A DNA stretch of 64,000 nt from Dongia_B sp035539075 (GTDB lineage Bacteria > Pseudomonadota > Alphaproteobacteria > Dongiales > Dongiaceae), in assembly GCA_035539075.1 (NCBI GenBank), contig DATLJB010000174.1:1-64000 (forward strand). Direction: 5' to 3'. Positions 50,194 to 59,733 of this stretch are shown here, in pieces; within the stretch, counting starts at the first letter, position 1; every line of letters begins with the position of its first letter. Both the position numbers and the translations under genes were made by a program. The notes below the pieces were generated by a model that made no database searches, had not been told where the DNA came from, and saw only the letters and a program-made list of their open reading frames with translations.

Positions 50194-51638
50194 ATGCATA
50201 TCTTCCCGGCGCCATGCCTGCCGTGCTGATCATTCCGATTGTTTCGGCGGCAGTTCTCGCCTTGATTCCGAACTACCGCGTCTCATCGCGCCTGAACATT
50301 CTCGCAAGTTTGCTCACCATGTGCGCGGCGCTGCTGCTTGTTGGTGACCGTCCGCAGCCGGGCCAGTTCCTGTTCATCGACGATCTCAACGTCGTCTTTG
50401 TCCTTCTCAATACATTGGTCGGCTTTACCACCAGCGTCTTCAGCGCCAGCTATATCAGTCATGAGCTGGAAACAGGCAAGCTGACCCCTGTCTATCTCCG
50501 CTTCTATCATGCCATGTACCAGGTCATGATGTTCGGCATGAACTTGGCGCTGGTGTCAAACAATCTCGGCCTCATGTGGGTGGCCGTCGAATTGGCGACA
50601 CTCAGTACCGTGCTGATGGTCGGTATCTATCGTACCCACGAAGCGCTGGAGGCTGCCTGGAAATACTTCATCCTTGGCAGCGTTGGTATCGCCCTGGCCC
50701 TCTTCGGCACGATCCTCGTCTACATGGCGGCGCGCCCGGTGATCGGCGAGGGGCTCGATGCCATGGTATGGACCACGGTCATTCAGCATGCCGGCGCCTT
50801 CGATCCCGCTCTTTTAAATGTCGCCTTCATTTTTCTGCTGCTCGGCTACGGCACCAAGGTGGGGTTGGCGCCTTTGCACGCCTGGTTGCCAGATGCCCAT
50901 GCGGAGGGACCGACGCCGATCTCAGCCGTGCTTTCCGGCCTTCTCCTGAATGTCGCGCTCTATGCCGTCCTGCGCTTCAAGATCCTGCTGAGCGCCAGCC
51001 CGCAAGCCATACCGCCCGGGCCATTAATGATCACGATGGGTCTGGTATCGCTCATCTTTGCCGCCTTCATGCTCTATCGTCGGCGCGATATCAAACGCTT
51101 GTTTGCCTATTCCTCGATCGAACATATGGGCATCATCGCCTTTGCCTTCGGCCTGGGCGGGCCGCTCGCAAACTTCGCCGGGTTGCTGCATATGACGATG
51201 CACAGTCTGACGAAATCGGCCATCTTCTTTGCCGTCGGCCATATCGCTCAGGTCAAGGGCACGCAGAAGATCGCGGATATCCGGGGGCTGACCGAGAGCC
51301 ATCCGGTGTTGGGCTGGGGATTGGTCGCAGGTGTCATTGCTATTGCCGGAATGCCGCCGCTGGGCATTTTCATGAGTGAGTTTCTTGTTGTCAGCTCGGC
51401 CTTTGCGCGCCATCCGCTCCTGGCTCTTCCCCTGGTCGTCGGGTTGCTGGTTGCTTTTGGCGCACTTTTGCTGAGGCTAGGCGGGCTGGCATTCGGTGAA
51501 CCGCACGGCAGTCTCGCTCCGGTGAAAGCATCCTATCTGCCGATGTTTGTACATCTCGCCATCATCTTCGCGGCGGGCGTTTATTTGCCCCCTCCGCTGG
51601 TTTTCTGGTTCCAACATGTTGCCCGCCTGCTGGGGTGA
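50190..51638 (+). CDS. hyfF: HyfF-like proton-translocating membrane subunit
   Basis: 482 residues, about 14 membrane segments. It contains the antiporter-type motifs WVAVELATLSTVLMVGIYR, GYGTKVGLAPLHAWLPDAHAEGPTPISAV and YSSIEHMGIIAFAFGLGG, with conserved Glu and Lys residues in the proton path. It is a second proton-pumping subunit paralogous to HyfB. Starts in the hyfE stop. Confidence 0.92.
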   Translation: MNAYLPGAMPAVLIIPIVSAAVLALIPNYRVSSRLNILASLLTMCAALLLVGDRPQPGQFLFIDDLNVVFVLLNTLVGFTTSVFSASYISHELETGKLTPVYLRFYHAMYQVMMFGMNLALVSNNLGLMWVAVELATLSTVLMVGIYRTHEALEAAWKYFILGSVGIALALFGTILVYMAARPVIGEGLDAMVWTTVIQHAGAFDPALLNVAFIFLLLGYGTKVGLAPLHAWLPDAHAEGPTPISAVLSGLLLNVALYAVLRFKILLSASPQAIPPGPLMITMGLVSLIFAAFMLYRRRDIKRLFAYSSIEHMGIIAFAFGLGGPLANFAGLLHMTMHSLTKSAIFFAVGHIAQVKGTQKIADIRGLTESHPVLGWGLVAGVIAIAGMPPLGIFMSEFLVVSSAFARHPLLALPLVVGLLVAFGALLLRLGGLAFGEPHGSLAPVKASYLPMFVHLAIIFAAGVYLPPPLVFWFQHVARLLG

Positions 51639-51652
51639 CGAGGAGCGCCGCC

Positions 51653-53167
51653 ATGCCCACACTTGATGACATTCTACTCGCAGGCCTGATTGTCGGCGGC
51701 CATCGACCATGGCGACGCAGCATCGTCGGTGCCGATGTCTGGAAGTTCGTGACGCAGCAGCTTGCCGAGGGGAAATGGACCCTGCTCGGGTTCTGGGGGG
51801 AAGCGGCTGCCGTCCATATGGCGCTGCTGGATGAGCAGCGCAACCAGGTTGGCGTTGTCACGCTGGAATGCCCCGGCGGACGGTTTCCCTCCGTGGCGGC
51901 AGGCCATCCGCCGGCCGCGCGGCTCGAGCGCAGCATCCGGGATCTGTTCGGGCTTATTCCGGAAAATGCGCCCGACGATCGGCCGTGGCTGTCCCACGGG
52001 CGCTGGCCCGACCAGCCGGGCAATGCAGATGTTGCCGACGCGGGCATACCTGGCGGATATCGCTTCCTTCCAGTGACGGGCGAAGGTCTGCATCAGGTGG
52101 CTGTCGGGCCGATCCATGCCGGTATCATCGAACCCGGCCATTTCCGTTTTACCGCTAATGGTGAAGCGGTCGTGCGGCTGGAGGAGCGCCTCGGCTATGT
52201 CCACAAAGGGATTGAGTCCCTGATGGCTGGCGCAGACCTCGCCAAGGCAGTCAAGCTCGCCGGCCGGACCTCGGGCGATAGCACGGTTGCCTATGCGCTG
52301 TCCTTCTCGCGCGCCGCCGAGGCGGCGCTGGGCCTCGACATTCCCGGCCGCGCGATCTGGCTTCGCGCGCTGATGGCGGAATTGGAGCGCATCGCCAATC
52401 ACCTCGGCGATATCGGCGCCATCTGCAACGACGCGGCCTTCGCCCTTATGTTGGCCCATTGCGGGGTATTGCGCGAGCTGGTCCTCCGTGCAGCCGATCG
52501 CTGTTTCGGCCATCGGCTGATGCGGGATTGCATCGTGCCGGGCGGGGTGACGGCCGAGCTCGACGCCGATGGGGTGAGGGAATTGCAAGAGCTTGTCGCC
52601 GAGATTCGTGCCCGCTTCCCCAAGCTGGTCGAGCTCTACGATAATACGGCATCATTGCAGGACCGGACCGTCGGCACCGGAAAACTCTCTTTGGAACTGG
52701 CCCGCCAGCATGGTTGCGGCGGCTATATCGGCCGGGCGTCGGGCAGGGAATTCGATGCGCGGTTCCAGCTCCCCTATGAACCTTACGACCGCCTCCAGGC
52801 CCAGCTGCGCACGCATGTCGATGGCGATGTAAATGCGCGCGTCTGGATTCGCATCTGGGAAGTGCAGCAAAGCCTGTCCTTCATTGAGCAGATTCTCGGG
52901 CAAATGCCGCAAGGGCCAATCAGCAGCAGCTTCGAATCCGAAGGCGAGGCTGGCCGCGAAGGCATGGCAATCGTCGAAGGCTTTCGCGGCGATATCCTGG
53001 TCTGGCTGCGCTTGACTGCAGAAGGACGCGTGGACCGGTGCCATCTCCGCGATCCTTCCTGGTTTCAATGGCCACTTCTTGAAGCGGCCATTGAAGGCAA
53101 CATTATTGCGGATTTTCCACTTTGCAATAAGTCCTTCAACTGCTCGTATTCCGGCCATGATCTCTAG
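51653..53167 (+). CDS. hyfG: HyfG-like large subunit without NiFe-binding cysteines
   Basis: 504 residues from the ATG at 51653 with GAGGAG seven bases before; a GTG at 51635 is the upstream alternative. The N-terminal 150 residues are NuoC-like and the rest NuoD/hydrogenase-large-subunit-like. In true hydrogenases the metal is held by CxxC in RxCGxC and in DPCxxC. Here the first site reads RTSGDS (205-210) and the second DPSWFQWP, so all four cysteines are missing and no NiFe site can form. This is the defining feature of energy-converting hydrogenase-related (Ehr) complexes, whose substrate is not established. Confidence 0.9.
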   Translation: MPTLDDILLAGLIVGGHRPWRRSIVGADVWKFVTQQLAEGKWTLLGFWGEAAAVHMALLDEQRNQVGVVTLECPGGRFPSVAAGHPPAARLERSIRDLFGLIPENAPDDRPWLSHGRWPDQPGNADVADAGIPGGYRFLPVTGEGLHQVAVGPIHAGIIEPGHFRFTANGEAVVRLEERLGYVHKGIESLMAGADLAKAVKLAGRTSGDSTVAYALSFSRAAEAALGLDIPGRAIWLRALMAELERIANHLGDIGAICNDAAFALMLAHCGVLRELVLRAADRCFGHRLMRDCIVPGGVTAELDADGVRELQELVAEIRARFPKLVELYDNTASLQDRTVGTGKLSLELARQHGCGGYIGRASGREFDARFQLPYEPYDRLQAQLRTHVDGDVNARVWIRIWEVQQSLSFIEQILGQMPQGPISSSFESEGEAGREGMAIVEGFRGDILVWLRLTAEGRVDRCHLRDPSWFQWPLLEAAIEGNIIADFPLCNKSFNCSYSGHDL

Positions 53168-53178
53168 GAGCGGAATTG

Positions 53179-53703
53179 ATGCGTAGTCTTCTCACCCAAA
53201 GCCTGTTGAAGGGGCCGCTGACGGAACCGGCCCCGCAACCGGACGTGGCAGCCCTCGCCGAAGTGGCTGCAGCACTTCAGCGGACCGCAAGGCGGCGCCT
53301 CGGCCGCAGCTTGTCGATCCGCGCCGTGGATGCTGGATCGTGCAATGGCTGCGAATTGGAGATGCACGCCCTCAATAACCCGATCTATGACATTGAGCGC
53401 TTTGGCATCCGCTTCGTGGCCTCGCCGCGACACGCCGACATATTGATGGTGACGGGCCCGGTCACGAAGAATATGCAGGAGGCGCTGGAGCGGGCCTATC
53501 ACGCGATGCCGGATCCGAAATGGGTTGTTGCGCTGGGGGATTGTGCACTGGATGGGGGCATGTTCGCTGGGGGGTATGCCTGTGTAGGCGGCGTATCGGC
53601 TGTCATTCCCGTTGATCTTCACATTCGCGGGTGTCCGCCATCGCCGCGGCACATTCTGGAGGCTCTCCTCGCCCTTCTTAAAGCGGCCGATAGCGCAGGA
53701 TGA
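53179..53703 (+). CDS. hyfI: HyfI-like small subunit with 4Fe-4S cluster
   Basis: 174 residues from the ATG at 53179, with TAGGAG eight bases before (a TTG at 53176 is adjacent). It keeps the cluster ligands of NuoB/HyfI: SCNGCE, GDCALDGG and RGCPPSP. So the N2-type 4Fe-4S cluster is intact, although the partner large subunit has lost its metal site. It is the last gene of the complex; no HyfA/HyfH ferredoxin-like subunits are present. Confidence 0.92.
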   Translation: MRSLLTQSLLKGPLTEPAPQPDVAALAEVAAALQRTARRRLGRSLSIRAVDAGSCNGCELEMHALNNPIYDIERFGIRFVASPRHADILMVTGPVTKNMQEALERAYHAMPDPKWVVALGDCALDGGMFAGGYACVGGVSAVIPVDLHIRGCPPSPRHILEALLALLKAADSAG

Positions 53704-53706
53704 TGC

Positions 53707-53725
53707 CGTCAAGCCGGCTTTGACG
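53707..53725 (+). terminator. Hairpin after hyfI
   Basis: cgtcaa-gccggct-ttgacg can form a short stem just after the operon's last stop codon. A T-run does not follow directly, so termination strength is doubtful. Confidence 0.35.
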
Positions 53726-53818
53726 ATCCTGTTTGACAGAGATCAAGACGGCAACCCCATGGCAGGCCGATATTAATAAGTGGCTTTTCACGCCACATTG
53801 ATATGAAAGGGTTCCGCC

Positions 53819-54166
53819 ATGGCCGAGACCAAAGCCGTTGTCTCGACTTCATCTGCCGCAGGAAACACTGCTGGTCTCTTTTCCGTGAATGCTGCGTGGA
53901 TGAAGCAGTTGACTGAGGGGCCCGCCAGCTTCTACAGCGGGATTTTTGATCTCGCGGCAAAGCAGTTGCGGGTCCAGGCCGACTTTATCCAGGATCTCGG
54001 CAACTGCAATAACGCCGTCGATCTCCTCAGGCATCAAGGCAAATTCATTCAGTCATACTGGAACAGCTTTGCCGAGGAAGCCTGGAAAACCTACGGTCGT
54101 GGTGCCGGGTTGGATAGCTCGACGATAGGTAGACCGAACGAGGAACGACTGAGGCTAGCCCGCTGA
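53819..54166 (+). CDS. Phasin family protein
   Basis: 115 residues, starting at an ATG with AAAGGG upstream. Amphipathic helices with the phasin-2 pattern (FYSGIFDLAAKQLRVQADFIQDL, then LLRHQGKFIQSYWNSFAEEA in outline) are clear. Phasins coat polyhydroxyalkanoate granules or act as stress-related helical proteins. Short for the family. Its last 12 bases overlap the end of the converging ABC transporter gene. Confidence 0.82.
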   Translation: MAETKAVVSTSSAAGNTAGLFSVNAAWMKQLTEGPASFYSGIFDLAAKQLRVQADFIQDLGNCNNAVDLLRHQGKFIQSYWNSFAEEAWKTYGRGAGLDSSTIGRPNEERLRLAR

Positions 54167-55954
54167 GGCGAAAGCCATTTTTTCGTCCTGAACAGAGTTC
54201 GGACTGAGACGCGTCATCTCTTTGAGCACCAGATCCCGATAGGAACCCTTTGCGCGCAGCAATTGGTCGGGAGTGCCGTCTTGAATGACTTTCCCTTCCT
54301 GCAAAACGACAATGCGATCGAACCCGCGCAAAGTCGATAAGCGATGCGCGATCGCAATGACAGTACGGCCGCGCATCAAGCGGTCGAGCGCTTGACGGAT
54401 CGCCTCTTCGGATTCGCTGTCGAGAGACGAAGTTGCCTCATCCAAAAGAAGGATAGGAGCATCCTTCAGCAGCGCACGTGCAATGGCGATGCGCTGACGT
54501 TGTCCGCCGGAAAGCTTCACGCCGCGATCGCCCACGATCGTGGCAAAGCCGTCCGGCAAGGCGAGTATGAAGTCGAGGCATTCGGCGGCAGCCGCAGCCT
54601 CGAACACCTGGTCATCGGTGGCATCCGGCTTGCCGTAGCGGATGTTCTCCATGACTGACCGGTGAAACAGCGAAATATCTTGCGGTACAATCGCCATCGC
54701 TTGATGCAGGCTCTCCTGGGTAATTGACGATATGCTCTCTCCGTCGATAAGAATGCGGCCATCCTGCAGGTCATAGAAGCGCTGAAGCAGCGCAAAGAGC
54801 GTGGACTTGCCGCTGCCGGACTCGCCGATCATGCCGACACGCTGACCGGCTTCGAGGCGAAGCTTGAAATGGCTGAAGACGTGACGGCCATTGGGATAGG
54901 CGAAGCTGATATTGTCGAACTGCACCGCGCCACGCCGGGGGATGAGCTTCACCGCATCGGGGCGATCGCAAATGTCATGCGGAACCAAGAGGGTGGCGAC
55001 CGCCTCCGAAAGGCGCGCCATATGTTGCGTGACATCGACCAACGCAACAGCCAGGTCGCGCGTGGCATGCAGGATCGTGAACCCGAGGGTGCAGACCAAT
55101 ACGACATCGCCGTTGGTTGCCTGGCCGCGTTTCCAAAGGACGATGATCCAGGCCAGCAGGGCGATCGTCAGGGCGATGGTGATAACGCTGTGGAAGAGCC
55201 GCAGCTTCTCCAGATAGACCAGGCTCCGGCGACGCGCCACCATCTCACTCTCAACCGTCTTATCGAAGCGGCGAAATTCGTGGTGTAAGCCGCCAAAGGC
55301 GCGAACCAGCGGCATGTTGGAAATGATATCGACGAGTTCTCCGTCGACTGCGGCTGCCCGATCGGCAAAGCCATGGTGCAGTGGCCGGCCGGCTGCTGCC
55401 AGGCGGAAGAGGACAAAGCATAGGCCACCGGCCAGGAAGATGGCGACAACGGTAATGGGAATGCTGATCGTTGACAGGAAGGCGACAGCTCCCAGCGTCG
55501 CGGCACAGGGGGGAAGCACGTTCCACACCATCATATTTTCCATGGTGAAGACGGCATTGGAGGTTGCCGTGATCCGGCTTGACAGCATGCCCGGTTGACG
55601 GTCGGCAAAGTAGCTCGGTGCGTGGCCGGTCAGGTAACGAAAGAGGTCGCTACGCAGGTCGCCCGTGACGGCGACGAAGGCGTAGTTTGAGATCCAGCCG
55701 GCGACGCGCCAGAGCAGGTTGTCGCTCATGATCAGCGCGACCAGAAAGGCAAAAGCCAGCCAGATGTCATTGCTGGCCGTGGCATGTCGCGACAGCGTAT
55801 CCACCAGATATTTGACGCCGTATTGAGTACTGACAGATGCAGTCACGGCGCCGATAACGGCAGCCAGGATCAGGACATGCGCAACCAGGTGTCGCCGGAC
55901 ATAAAACAGGCAAAACGCTGAAGGAGCTTGCGCGTATCGCGTAAGGTGTTTCAT
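54155..55954 (-). CDS. ABC exporter, fused membrane and ATPase domains
   Basis: 599 residues: six membrane segments (about 20-310) followed by a nucleotide-binding domain with Walker A GESGSGKST, Q-loop VPQDISLFH, signature LSGGQRQRIAIARALL, Walker B PILLLDEATSSLD and the H-loop IAIAHRLST. It is a half-transporter of the MsbA/multidrug class that works as a homodimer, exporting lipids, peptides or drugs. Substrate unknown. It is monocistronic, converging on the phasin gene. Confidence 0.93.
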   Translation of the reverse strand: MKHLTRYAQAPSAFCLFYVRRHLVAHVLILAAVIGAVTASVSTQYGVKYLVDTLSRHATASNDIWLAFAFLVALIMSDNLLWRVAGWISNYAFVAVTGDLRSDLFRYLTGHAPSYFADRQPGMLSSRITATSNAVFTMENMMVWNVLPPCAATLGAVAFLSTISIPITVVAIFLAGGLCFVLFRLAAAGRPLHHGFADRAAAVDGELVDIISNMPLVRAFGGLHHEFRRFDKTVESEMVARRRSLVYLEKLRLFHSVITIALTIALLAWIIVLWKRGQATNGDVVLVCTLGFTILHATRDLAVALVDVTQHMARLSEAVATLLVPHDICDRPDAVKLIPRRGAVQFDNISFAYPNGRHVFSHFKLRLEAGQRVGMIGESGSGKSTLFALLQRFYDLQDGRILIDGESISSITQESLHQAMAIVPQDISLFHRSVMENIRYGKPDATDDQVFEAAAAAECLDFILALPDGFATIVGDRGVKLSGGQRQRIAIARALLKDAPILLLDEATSSLDSESEEAIRQALDRLMRGRTVIAIAHRLSTLRGFDRIVVLQEGKVIQDGTPDQLLRAKGSYRDLVLKEMTRLSPNSVQDEKMAFASAG

Positions 55955-56277
55955 TAACCTTCGGCTTCCCTGATTAAGACGGCATTGCTGTGTTGTTATG
56001 GGTGTTTTGATAGTGAGGGAGGTAAGCGGTCCTCAATTTTCTGCTGATATTCTGACGCAGCTTTCTGGCCAAGGTGGCGGCGCACTCCCTAGGCAAACAC
56101 TTGGGAAGCCTCCCGGTGCCGCGCAGCCGTCGATTTTGTCTTCACTTCCATTTTATTTGCAAAGGGAGCGCACGCGGCAAATGGTTAACTGCTTGATCAT
56201 CGAACGATAACGAGCCTGGGCATCGCCCGGCAGACTCAATTCAATCCACCAAGATCTCACCGAAGGAGTGCCGGACG
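55955..56277. other. Divergent promoter region of the ABC exporter and GT4 genes
   Basis: About 320 bases without a supported gene. A GAAGGAG ribosome-binding site lies nine bases before the glycosyltransferase ATG. A short dyad (gcctgggcatcgcccggc) precedes it. Confidence 0.4.
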
Positions 56278-57372
56278 ATGCGGATTGCGCAAATAGCCCC
56301 TCTGACGGAGGCGGTCCCACCCAGCCTGTATGGCGGCACGGAGCGTGTTGTCTCTTGGCTGACGGATGCACTCGTCGGCCTAGGTCATGATGTCACGCTC
56401 TTTGCCAGTGGCGATTCGAAGACCAGCGCGAAACTGGAGGCAATGTGGCCCTGCGCGCTGAGATTCGACAAGGCGGTGCTGGATCCTATCGCCCTGCATA
56501 TGCTGATGTTGGAGCGGGTTCGCCAGGTGGCCCATAATTTCGACATCCTGCATTTTCATCTTGATTACTATCCCTTCTCGCTGTTCTCGCGGCAGCCCAC
56601 CCCTTTCATTACGACCTTGCACGGAAGGCTCGACCTGCCGGAGCATCAGCCTGTCTTCCAGACATTCTCATCGATACCCGTTATCTCGATCTCGAAGGCG
56701 CAGCAGAAACCCGTTCCGCAAGCCGGCTGGATCGGGAACGTCTACCACGGCATGCCGGAGGATCTTCTGACGCCGCGGCCGGTCAAGCCCAGCTACCTCG
56801 CATTTCTGGGGCGTATTGCCCGCGAGAAGCGGGTGGACCGCGCCATTCGGATTGCCGAACGTTGCGGGTTGCCGCTCAAGGTTGCGGCGAAGGTTGATAA
56901 AGCGGACCGCGAATATTTCGAGACCGAAATCGAGCCGCTTCTCAGGACCCATCGCAATGTCGAGTTCATCGGCGAGATCGGTGACCGGGACAAATCCGAC
57001 TTTCTCAGCGGCGCAGCGGGGCTGCTGGTGCCGATCGACTGGCCCGAACCTTTCGGATTGGTGATGATCGAATCCATGGCCTGCGGAACGCCGGTCATCG
57101 CATTCAACCATGGCTCCGCACCTGAAGTGGTGGACGACGGCTTGACCGGATTCGTCGTCAGGAATGAGGACGAGGCCGTGGCCGCTGTCGGACGGCTCGA
57201 AACGCTCTCGCGTACCAAGATTCGCCAGCATTTCGAGCAGCGCTTCACGGCGCAGCGCATGGCATCCGAATATCTCTCGATTTATCAGCGGATGGTAACC
57301 CACAAGAAGCCATCCCTTCACTTGGTCGAAGAAGTTAAGGATCTCGATCCGCTGCAATCATCTATTGGCTGA
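56278..57372 (+). CDS. GT4-family glycosyltransferase
   Basis: 364 residues with the GT-B fold. The N-terminus has MRIAQIAPLTEAVPPSLYGG, typical of GT4 enzymes that bind an acceptor. The C-terminal domain has the donor site EPFGLVMIES (EX7E motif) and GLPLKVAAKVD. It transfers a sugar from a nucleotide donor, keeping anomeric configuration. It converges with an amylo-alpha-1,6-glucosidase gene, and the two are often neighbours in rhizobia, suggesting a shared role in an oligosaccharide or glycogen-like polymer; the exact acceptor is unknown. Confidence 0.88.
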   Translation: MRIAQIAPLTEAVPPSLYGGTERVVSWLTDALVGLGHDVTLFASGDSKTSAKLEAMWPCALRFDKAVLDPIALHMLMLERVRQVAHNFDILHFHLDYYPFSLFSRQPTPFITTLHGRLDLPEHQPVFQTFSSIPVISISKAQQKPVPQAGWIGNVYHGMPEDLLTPRPVKPSYLAFLGRIAREKRVDRAIRIAERCGLPLKVAAKVDKADREYFETEIEPLLRTHRNVEFIGEIGDRDKSDFLSGAAGLLVPIDWPEPFGLVMIESMACGTPVIAFNHGSAPEVVDDGLTGFVVRNEDEAVAAVGRLETLSRTKIRQHFEQRFTAQRMASEYLSIYQRMVTHKKPSLHLVEEVKDLDPLQSSIG

Positions 57373-57406
57373 GCAGGCGAGCCGACCGGTAAAATCTGAT
57401 GTTGCG

Positions 57407-57431
57407 ACGGGGTGGTTGAAAGCCACCCCGT
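57407..57431. terminator. Bidirectional hairpin terminator between converging genes
   Basis: acggggtgg and ccaccccgt form a perfect 9-bp stem around ttgaaag, midway between the glycosyltransferase and glucosidase stops. No strong T-run follows on either side. Confidence 0.6.
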
Positions 57432-57519
57432 ATAGTCGGTCCGCTTCCGGCTCGCTGGTCGTATGCTCAGCCCGGCGACACGCTCAGGAGGCGTAAGAGC
57501 CGGTAACTCAGCCGACAGC

Positions 57520-59733
57520 TCAATTGGTCGTCACAACGCGCACATCACCTTCCCGCGCGAGCACATTGACGACCACCTCGGCGTCGACGCGCTTCAGCGC
57601 AACGTCGATCGATCCTTGGCCGATCGACAGGCCGCGCAGTACAACCTCATCGAGAAATCCGGGCAGAGCGGGCTGGTCGAAGACGACTTGTCTTGTGGCC
57701 GTCGAGAAGCTCATGCCGAGGCAGGACTGCAGCAAGGAGAGCGGAGCTGCCGCTGCCCAGGCCTGGGGCATGCAGGCAACCGGATAGAAGGTCGGCCCCT
57801 GGCTTCGTTGCCGCGGAAAGCCGCAGAACAATTCGGGCAAACGCCGCAAGTCAATATGCATGGCGGCAGCAAAGAGGCCGTCGAGAATGCGCGCCGTCTC
57901 GCGTCGGAAGCCATAGCGGGCAAAGCCGGCGGCGATCAAGGCATTGTCATGCGGCCAGACGGAGCCGTTATGGTAACTCATGGGATTGTAGCGTGGCTCG
58001 CCTGCGGCGATTGTGCGGATGCCCCAGCCCGAGAACGAGCTGCGTGACATCAATGTCTGCACCACCGAGGCTGCCCGCTCGGGATAGGCGATACCGGCGA
58101 AAAGCGTGTGGCCGGCATTCGAGGCGACGACGCGGCAGGCCCTCTTGTCGCCATCCAGGGCGAGAATATAGGTACCCAGCGCCTCGTCAAAGAACTGCTC
58201 ATCGAACCGCTTGCGCAATGTCTCAGCCTTGATCTGCATCGCGGCAGCCTCGTGCATATGGCCGAGTTTGCGTGCGATATCCACGGCTGCGCGCCAGGCG
58301 CCATAGACATAGGCCTGTACTTCTGCGAGGGCGATCGGCCCACGCGCCAGCGTGCCGTCGGCGTGAAAAATCGAGTCGTGGCTGTCCTTCCATCCCTGGT
58401 TGACCAGGCCCTCCGCCGTCCGGCGCCCGTATTCGACAAATCCATCGCCGTCGCGATCCCCATGATTGTCAATCCAGAGAAGGGCAGCCTCGATGTTCGG
58501 CCAAAGCCGCCGCATCAGGTCGAGGTCGGCGGTACGCTCGAGATAGGCGCCTGCGAGCATGACGAAGAGAGGGGTCGCATCGATGCTGCCGTAATAGCGC
58601 CGGAAAGGTACCTCGCGAAGTTCCGCCATTTCGCCGAGGCGGACCTCATGGAGGATTTTTCCCGGCTCGGCATCGGCGACGGGATCGCTTTCAACCGCCT
58701 GGTTCGCCGCGAGGTGGCCAAGGACACCCCGGGCGATGGTGGGATCAAGCCAAAGGGTTTCCAGCGCCGTGATGATGGCATCGCGGCCGAAGACGGCGCT
58801 GAACCAGGGAATACCGGCATAAGGATAGGGTCCCTCCGGCGTATCGGTGATCAGCGTGTAGAGATCGGAGACACTGCGGCGCAGCGCCTCGTTGAAGATC
58901 TCGTTCGACGTCGCCACGCCTGCGGAACGGGAAGAGGAGGAACGAAGCGCGCGGCGCGCATCGCGCAGGGCGTTGAAGAAGACGCGGCGGCCGTCGCCCT
59001 TTGCCGGTGGCACGTTGCAGGCCACCTGGATGAAAAGGAAGCGGCTTTCGTGCGGCGCGAGCTCGAGATCGAACACCGCCTGTTCGCCGACCAGGTGCTT
59101 CGGCTGCGGATCGAAGCGGAGGCTGGTTTCGCGGCGCCGCTGGTCGAGTCCGGTATAGGAGAGCGTGACGCCATCCGGCCGCAATTCGGCCGGATGATGC
59201 TCGCCGCGCCGATTGCGCCGGCTGCCGCGTACTTCAAACAGGTCGGCGAAATCGGCGGCGAAGGTGATCTCCAGCTGTATGCGATGCGGGCGGGAGTCGA
59301 AGTTCCGTACCGCCAGCCGCTCGAAACAGGCGGCGTTCCACAGGAAACGCGAGCGCCGCAGATGGATGAGGTCGTGCTGCAGAATTATCTGGCCCGCTTG
59401 ATTGAGCAGGTCTGGATTTGTCAGGTCGCAAGTCAGGATGGCGTTGTCGTCTCCCAAAGTCGAGCTGAGCAAGATCGGCCGCTCGCCGCCGATGGTGAGA
59501 TGGAAGTGTGAAAGGTATCTCGTGTCGCAGTGATAGATGCCCTCCGGGCTTCCCAGAACGGCGAGCGCATCGCCGCTGTGGTCGAAGACCGCGAAGGTGT
59601 TGCCATGCTTTAACGTGCGCGGGCGTGTTTCCTGCAGGGAGGTCGTGGCCGGAATGATATATTGCGCCAGCGAAGGAGCCGTTGGCGTCGCCGCTTTCGG
59701 TTGCGCGTTGGATTTAGCGTCGAGCTTTTGCAT
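57520..59733 (-). CDS. Amylo-alpha-1,6-glucosidase family protein (glycogen-debranching type)
   Basis: 737 residues with AAGGAAG before the ATG. The N-terminal bis domain (about 40-240: LKHGNTFAVFDHSGDAL, GIYHCDTRYLSHFHL) is followed by an (alpha/alpha)6-barrel with acid residues in AGIPWFSAVFGRDAI, FVEYGRRTAEGLVNQGWKDS and YHNGSVWPHDNALIA. These enzymes hydrolyse alpha-1,6 branches or related alpha-glucosides. Cytoplasmic. A long plus-strand ORF inside it (58108-59511) is an antisense shadow. Confidence 0.9.
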   Translation of the reverse strand: MQKLDAKSNAQPKAATPTAPSLAQYIIPATTSLQETRPRTLKHGNTFAVFDHSGDALAVLGSPEGIYHCDTRYLSHFHLTIGGERPILLSSTLGDDNAILTCDLTNPDLLNQAGQIILQHDLIHLRRSRFLWNAACFERLAVRNFDSRPHRIQLEITFAADFADLFEVRGSRRNRRGEHHPAELRPDGVTLSYTGLDQRRRETSLRFDPQPKHLVGEQAVFDLELAPHESRFLFIQVACNVPPAKGDGRRVFFNALRDARRALRSSSSRSAGVATSNEIFNEALRRSVSDLYTLITDTPEGPYPYAGIPWFSAVFGRDAIITALETLWLDPTIARGVLGHLAANQAVESDPVADAEPGKILHEVRLGEMAELREVPFRRYYGSIDATPLFVMLAGAYLERTADLDLMRRLWPNIEAALLWIDNHGDRDGDGFVEYGRRTAEGLVNQGWKDSHDSIFHADGTLARGPIALAEVQAYVYGAWRAAVDIARKLGHMHEAAAMQIKAETLRKRFDEQFFDEALGTYILALDGDKRACRVVASNAGHTLFAGIAYPERAASVVQTLMSRSSFSGWGIRTIAAGEPRYNPMSYHNGSVWPHDNALIAAGFARYGFRRETARILDGLFAAAMHIDLRRLPELFCGFPRQRSQGPTFYPVACMPQAWAAAAPLSLLQSCLGMSFSTATRQVVFDQPALPGFLDEVVLRGLSIGQGSIDVALKRVDAEVVVNVLAREGDVRVVTTN

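Noticed and set aside
51653..53167. Functional NiFe hydrogenase large subunit
   Set aside because: All four metal-binding cysteines are replaced, so hydrogenase activity is not supported.
58108..59511. 467-codon plus-strand ORF
   Set aside because: Entirely antisense to the amylo-alpha-1,6-glucosidase gene, which has clear domain motifs and a ribosome-binding site; the ORF has none.
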